From: Haberlea rhodopensis
Taxonomy: Eukaryota > Streptophyta > Magnoliopsida > Lamiales > Gesneriaceae
Direction: 5' to 3'
NCBI GenBank assembly: GCA_907163345.1
Contig: CAJQUN010000055.1
Location: 2,046,001 to 2,110,000 of the forward strand
Length of the DNA stretch: 64,000 bases
Shown: positions 59,701 to 64,000 of the stretch, piece after piece
How positions within the stretch are numbered: position 1 is the first letter of the stretch
Layout: each line of letters starts with the position of its first letter
Program-made: the position numbers and the translations under genes
The notes under the pieces: generated by a model
The model's input: the letters and a program-made list of their open reading frames with translations, nothing else
What the model was told of the DNA's origin: nothing
The model's database searches: none

Positions 59701-61993
59701 TTTATATCTCATGCTTCCTTTTATCCTAACTGTACAAATACATCTTTGTGTGGCAGTTCTCGGGTATTTCTTCTCGGTCCATCTCACCACTATTACACTC
59801 CCAAGTGTGCACTTTCAAAAGCCACAATCTACAAAACACCAATAGGAGACCTACCTATTGATCAAGAAGGTATAGTGAAGGAACCTAAGTGTAGCTTCAA
59901 CTCTACTTTGGATCTGAGAAAAACTGCCATTATGACCTCATATTAGAATCTTCTTATAAAATTTAATTCATGTGACCTTTTGCATCATGAGTTGTCCCAA
60001 ATTTTACTGAAAAGGACTGTAGTTAGGTTGGCATGATGCAATGAGAAATCACGAGTTGTTCTTACCAATAAGCCCCCTCCGGGTAGCTCTATAGTATATT
60101 CTACTCCTAAACATTCTTTTTCATGTTGGTGTCATGTAACGCTCATTTTAGTTTTTGCTTGGCCTTTGTGCAGTCATGGAGGAGCTACAAGCCATAGGAA
60201 AGTTTGAATTGATGGATCTTCGTGTTGATGAGTCTGAACATAGCATGGAAATGCACTTACCTTATTTAGTTAAAGTATTCCAGGGGTATGATTTTGAGGG
60301 ATCACAATTGGGCTAACTTTACTGCATATTCTTTTTTCTTGGGGTAACATATTGAATAATTTGAACAGGTATTCCGTAAAGATTGTGCCTATTTTAGTTG
60401 GCGCTCTTAGTGCTGAAAATGAAGCCGTGTATGGCCAATTGTTGGCGAAGTATGTGGATGACCCTACCAATTTCTTTTCTGTCTCTTCCGATTTTTGTCA
60501 CTGGGGATCCCGGTATGTTGTGTTCCTGATTTTATTTCTAATCTGTTCTTTGTTAATGCTAATAATCAACTCGTAATTATAGTAGTCTCTTAGTTATATT
60601 TGCAATACAGTGTGGCTCAGGACACCGTGCTCATATACTCTCTTTTATTGTAACTAAAACATTTCTCATGTAATAGAAGATCCTATTAAATTGACAAATG
60701 TATACCATGCATAAAATACTTTGATTTATGTTTTTCGTGCTGGTATGATAAGTTAGATTTTGGCTTCACACCTCAGCATACTAAACTATCAAGATACAGG
60801 ATTCGAACTGAATATCATCTGGTCGAGATATAATGCGTAGTTGGATCACTTGAGCACAGAATCTATGGCAATTGGGATTTACATAATTTTTCAATAATGA
60901 TGTCAAGGTGCTCACGCAACTTGGTGTTATTTCGACTTTAATTTCCTTTAGATCCCGTTCAAGCTGCCGTTTCCTTTATGTTTTATTCCCCAGATTGAAT
61001 TATTTACATAATATGTGCATAAAATTTGAATGCGGCTGCTTCTTTTAATCACTCCTGTTTGTATGGTTTTATTAAATGAATGTGTCCTTCCACATATTTA
61101 CTGAAACATCTCTGTTTTCTTTTACTTCTAGGTTCAACTACACGCGTTATGACAAGAAACATGGAGCCATCCACAAGTCTATCGAGGCAATGGATAAAAT
61201 GGGCATGGATATAATCGAAACTGGAGATCCAGACACATTTAAGCAGTACCTCTTGGAGACCGACAATACTATTTGTGGACGGCATCCAATTAGTGTTTTT
61301 CTTCACGTAAGTATCTTAATCTCCTTTTTACAATTATAACAAAAAACGACATATTTGCTTGTAGAATATTCTTATGGTATAAAATAGCACATGTTTGTTA
61401 ACATGATTGTATTCTCACCTTCCATTTACTTCATGTTGTGGTTAAAACGGCAGTTTTTGAACTTCACTAGTAATGTTCTACAAAGAATCAGTCCCTGCGG
61501 AGTAGTCAGTGACTAATTTTTGCTAAGAAGAGGCCAAACCAGTTTTTTTATTGAATTGATTAGGTTGAAGCAAACAAGGTGACTCCTATATTGCTGGTAC
61601 GCAGTTATAGCGGACCCAATGGTTAATTTGCACATTCTTTGGGGTACATATCTGTCAGCTTCAGCTACTTAAAACTTGAAACAAATACACAGATCTATGA
61701 AATTCAGTTTCTTTCTTAGTAGAGAGTTTAAGTCGAGAAGTTTCATTTATAAATGTTTCACATATTTACATCTAATAATAGCACCTGCACATGGTTGTTG
61801 TGAATGAGATATACGTATTACTTCATCTATCCATGCTAACCACTTTTCATATTTCCAATTCAACTAGATGTTGAAGAATAGCTCAACGAGGATGAAGATT
61901 CGTTTTCTTCGATATGAACAGTCAAGTCAGTGCAAATCCATGAGAGACAGCAGTGTAAGTTATGCATCCGCCGTAGCCAAAGTGGAAGCTTGA
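53737..61993 (+). CDS. MEMO1: MEMO-family protein (MEMO1 homologue)
   Basis: Eight exons join in phase to about 291 residues: 53737-53788, 59422-59506, 59595-59663, 59757-59869, 60174-60285, 60369-60512, 61132-61306 and 61868-61993. All introns are GT-AG. The product follows human MEMO1 closely in length (297). It starts EKIRRASHAGSWYTDN and has APHAGYSYSG (His47), LLGPSHHYYTPKCALS (His79), SEHSMEMHLPYL, SSDFCHWGSRFNYT and DNTICGRHPI (Cys240). These His and Cys residues correspond to the putative metal-site residues of the family, which has a fold like extradiol dioxygenases. Mammalian MEMO1 is linked to cell motility and redox-metal handling; the plant role is not established. Intron 1 (53789-59421) carries a complete Copia element, yet the coding frame is undamaged. 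Confidence 0.93.
54156..54558 (-). repeat. 3' LTR of the intact Copia
   Basis: This 403-bp left copy lies just past the purine tract. It differs from the right copy at about seven single bases. Confidence 0.92.
54632..58540 (-). CDS. Copia gag-pol polyprotein (1302 aa), uninterrupted
   Basis: One open frame from ATG at 58538-58540 to the stop at 54632-54634 encodes the whole polyprotein. Gag spans about residues 1-230, beginning FEIEKFNGSNFMLWKIKMQ. A zinc knuckle CYKCSGKGHFKKDC is at 232-245. The aspartic protease motif DSGA is near 290. The integrase core (about 480-650) has its D-D-E residues (HSDVWQ, TDNGGEY, NGVAERMNRT). Reverse transcriptase has the YVDD catalytic site (LLLYVDDMLVAGP, near 1010), and RNase H is C-terminal (VDSDYAGD, STTEAEYMA, DSQSAL). 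All catalytic motifs are present and no break is seen, so this copy may be capable of transposition. It lies antisense to the host MEMO gene. Confidence 0.95.
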   Translation of the reverse strand: MSARFEIEKFNGSNFMLWKIKMQAVLRKDRCLAAIGDRPKEGMDDEKWNEMNGNAIANLHLALADGVLSSIAEITNAKDIWDTLTNLYEAKSLHNKIFLKRRLYTLRMSESSSVTDHINTLNTLFAQLTSLGHKIEEVERAELLLQSLPDSYDQLIINLTNNVTNDMLVFNNVAAAVLEEESRRKNKEDRLASSKHAKALLMMRGRSTECDSSGSHKYGRSKSRSKKKNFYCYKCSGKGHFKKDCTSKKSVEKDSQGNAASTSDGGEILFSEAATVAEGRQIFYDTWIMDSGATWHMTSRREWFDQYEPVSGGSVFMGNDHALEIAGVGTIKIKMFDGTIHTIQEVRHVKGLTKNLLSLGQLDDIGCKTRIENGIMKIVKGALVVLKAEKAYKNMYVLLGETHKEAELAVASTSSGEELTVLLHRKLGHMSERGLKVLSERKLLPGLTKVSLPFCEHCVTSKQHRLKFGTSSAKSSDILELIHSDVWQAPVVSQGGARYFVSFIDDFSRRCWVYPIKKKSDVFPVFKVFKARVELDSEKKIKCLRTDNGGEYTSDEFDAYCQQEGIKRQFTTAYTPQQNGVAERMNRTLLDRTRAMLKTAGLAKSFWAEAVKTASYIINRSPSVAIDLKTPMEVWTGKPVDYSRLHTFGSPVYVLYNEQERSKLDSKSRKCIFLGYADGVKGYRLWDPTAHKLIVSRDVIFEEDKVKGDKGTLNSDTTTIQVENKTEEGQVSSEVLPEHDEQEPDESEVLKVRQSTRERRPPVWLSDYDTESNLAYCLLTEDDEPSSFQEATRSSDISLWMQAMQEELEALDWNKTWDLVSLPRGRKAIGNRWVYKIKRDGNNQVEKYCARLVVKGYAQKESIDFNEIFSPVVRLTTVGVVLALCAVSDLHLEQLDVKTAFLHGDLEEEIYMLQPEGFAEIGKENLVCRLNKSLYGLKQAPRCWYKRFDSYIMSLGYNRLNADPCAYYKRSEDNDYIVLLLYVDDMLVAGPDNDRVQELKAQLAREFDMKDLGPANKILGMQVHRDRSNIKIWLSQKNYLKKILQRFNMQDCKPISTPLPVNFKLSSEMSPSSEAERIEMSRVPYASAVGSLMFAMICTRPDIAQAAGAVSRYMANPGREHWSMVKRILRYIKGTSNAALCYGGSDFTLRGYVDSDYAGDPDKRKSTTGYVFTLAGGAVSWVSKLQTIIVLSTTEAEYMAATQACKEAIWNKRLLEELGCKQEKILLFCDSQSALHIARNPSFHSRTKHIGVQFHFVREVVEDGSVDMQKIHTNENIADFLTKPVSADKFEWCGSSSGLAKT
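58676..59078 (-). repeat. 5' LTR of the intact Copia, with adjacent primer site
   Basis: This is the 403-bp right copy. On the minus strand it is directly followed by AGTGGTATCAGAGCC (about 58660-58675), the initiator tRNA-Met primer site. On the outer side it is followed by the TAATA target duplication. Confidence 0.92.
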
Positions 61994-63480
61994 ATTTGTG
62001 AAGAAGGAACATAAATCAGACTAACCTATCATTCATATGTCCTTTAACTCGTGTAACTTCTACGTTGGTCTCTGGCAATAATATATTTACCCCTCTCTCT
62101 TCCATTGTCTTTCTGGGTGTTGCTCCATTGTAATTTTCTGCTGAAATAAGGATCGAGCAGAGGAACGGTCAAGTTTATTTCAGGTCAAAGTTGTTATATC
62201 ATATCCCACATGTAATTTATTTGCGAACCATGAGTGTAATTTCTGGGCACGTGAATTCACGAGTATGGAAACCAGGGACGAATTAAAATTTAGGTTGAAG
62301 GGGGCAAAGAATATTAAAAACGAGGGGAAAAAAATATTTTTGGGGGTAAAATACAATAAACAAAGAACATATCAAACAAGAAATTTAAACAATGACAAAA
62401 AACCTGACTCTCCAGTAAACTCATTGTATGAATACCTAAACAATGATGTTGGTTGTATCCACCAAAACAAAAGTTACAAGGACTTGTATATCAAAATTCA
62501 GAAGATAATAAGTATGAACCAGCATGAGCATTCATTTCTCAGTCCATCTAACTTGAGATTCAACAGGGCTCCATCACAACGATTCCACCATTGGATAATC
62601 CCAAGGCAAACTGTTTTGGGTTTTGTGGGTGGGAAGCAACCACAACTGGAATTAAAACCCAATAGCCTCAATTCAAGCTAAAATGGTGCATGGAGATTAA
62701 TATATTCATACAAGTTTCCCTTAGCCAAAATCGAAATACCTGCGACGAGGCGTAAGGCAGGCAAGGATCAATTCTCGACTCTTGGCGTGAGATCTGATGC
62801 ACCAACTATTAAAACAAGTCCATCTCTCATCACAGCGTATACCAACTGGCTATTGCATGAAGATTTAGAATGGGAAATTCGAGTACAAAATGCAGCAATG
62901 GCCCACTGAGAGTAATAAGTATAGAGGAGGATACAAATGTTGAGCAAAAAAAAAAAAACATTTTTTTCCTCAAGAAAGATTAATTACGATAATCCAGCCA
63001 ATTTGAAGCACATATAACATTACATCATCTCCAAATTCAAACAATCAAGAAGCTAGCTGATCAGGCTCGTGACAGCAGCAAAAAGCTCTTCCTACTGCAT
63101 ATGCATATGGTGAGGAAAATCACTGAAAATGCCATTATTTACTGCATAGAAAAAAATCACATTTTTCTTTCAAACTACATCCAAAGCCAAATAATAAATA
63201 AAGAAAATATGCACGTACTAAAGTCACGTAACATTCTCAGTGAATTCAATAGAATGAAAACTCGTTTACTGATGTGTAAATATAATGACCCTCTAAACGA
63301 GTCAACATTGAAAATGAAATCATAATTGTGATCATTACACAATTACTTGTGAATCAATGTGTAATTAATTAGATTATAATTCAAGTAAGAGAAAAATAAT
63401 CTACATTCGATTTATCATATATATCCTTTTAATATCTTTTGATTTATATAGATGATGGGACAATTTTGTACTTTCACAGC
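61994..63480. other. MEMO 3' region and AT-rich intergenic DNA
   Basis: The MEMO 3' UTR runs right from 61994. A plus-strand open stretch at 62265-62681 gives low-complexity Lys/Asn-rich sequence with no recognisable domain, and I do not regard it as a gene. No repeat ends or splice-consistent exons were recognised. Confidence 0.45.
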
Positions 63481-63489
63481 TGGAAAACA

Positions 63490-64000
63490 AGATAGATTAC
63501 TTATTCTCATTTGACAGAGCTTTGCTCAATCTGTAGTCTCCACTTAGAAATTTGATAATTTCATCTGTTGTGAGAGAGGAACATGCTTTTCCAGTTGGTA
63601 TCTCAGGCCGCATTTGGATTAGCTTGATTGGACCTTGCAGTTTCCATGACCATTCTTGTAAGATCTTGTTTTCCTGTATCGAATCCAACATCCTTTACAA
63701 GAACATTCATACCAATCATGGCCTTCAAAGATGCAAAACATACTCGGCCAATGACATTTTTTCACAACAATATATCACATGCAGCATTCACTTTGGTTCT
63801 GCTTCCAATGGCTTCATAATTGAGTTAATTTGTAAAATATTCTTAGTCAAAAAAGCAATTATTAGAAGTAACATCGCTGGGAATACAAAGTATGAAACAA
63901 AAAGCCTGATTACGTGCTCATAAATAAAGGCAGGAAAAGAGTTTCGTGATTGATGAAAGATTACTCTGCAGTTTCTAGCTGCTGAATCTGGATAGCAAAG
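63490..64000 (-). other. Possible gene fragment at the right edge, unrecognised
   Basis: On the minus strand, 63615-63790 reads like a protein: VCFASLKAMIGMNVLVKDVG, then DTGKQDLTRMVMETARS, ending in TGA. A second stretch just left of it in another frame reads KACSSLTTDEIIKFLSGDYR, with a stop near 63497. The codon pattern looks like coding sequence split by a frame change, perhaps an exon of a decayed gene. I do not recognise the family, and the right end lies outside the window. Confidence 0.3.

Noticed and set aside
62265..62681. Lys/Asn-rich 138-codon open frame
   Set aside because: It is low-complexity, AT-driven, has no splice or homology support, and lies in the MEMO 3' flank.
1..64000. 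CRISPR arrays, tRNA or rRNA genes, bacterial-type operons
   Set aside because: None was seen. The repeats present are transposon ends, microsatellites or palindrome clusters.

Overview
This window is nuclear DNA from a flowering plant, most likely a eudicot. The genes have many short GT-AG introns, the proteins are plant families (HPAT glycosyltransferase, BAG6/CIP73-type ubiquitin-like protein, plastid BASS transporter, Prp5/RH42 helicase), and the rest is AT-rich and filled with plant-type LTR retrotransposons. I cannot name the species.

Three genes look intact. A hydroxyproline O-arabinosyltransferase (+ strand, 25897-29331, 8 coding exons) and a BAG6/CIP73-like ubiquitin-domain protein (- strand, 35852-43595, 15 coding exons) can be spliced end to end without a break. 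So can a MEMO-family protein (+ strand, 53737-61993, 8 coding exons). Five other gene-derived loci are broken: an F-box gene (about 12847-13906), a Prp5/RH42-type DEAD-box helicase (14184-17478), the 3' end of a BASS transporter (exons at about 20130-20221, 24280-24369 and 24478-24555), a cytosolic ribosomal protein S11 gene (29900-31737) and a small FAR1/MULE-like zinc-knuckle remnant (about 34255-34330).

Mobile elements in order: the 3' end of an RTE-type LINE (1-403); a 9.4-kb Ty3/gypsy chromovirus with 2.3-kb LTRs and a broken polyprotein (738-10177, TSD TAATA); a foldback GTGCAC-rich island inside a possible transposon gene (18961-20120); a gag-only Copia element on the minus strand inside a BASS intron (20441-24097, TSD GAGAT); a 153-bp Mutator-type MITE (30126-30278, 9-bp TSD) inside an RPS11 exon; a 49-bp LINE tail with a 17-bp TSD (38597-38645); a three-LTR non-autonomous element (44023-50246, TSD TTTAG) carrying a nested chromovirus solo LTR (44997-47305, TSD ATCCA); a deleted hAT element (52450-53455, 8-bp TSD); and an uninterrupted Copia element on the minus strand (54156-59078, TSD TAATA) in MEMO intron 1.

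In the intact genes every insertion lies in an intron. The insertion within an exon is in a gene that is already dead. No operon, CRISPR array, tRNA or rRNA gene was seen. The most unusual structures are the three-LTR element with its nested solo LTR, the snapback MITE, the GTGCAC foldback island with an adjacent near-perfect hairpin, and the gag-only Copia. I found no convincing new biochemical system.
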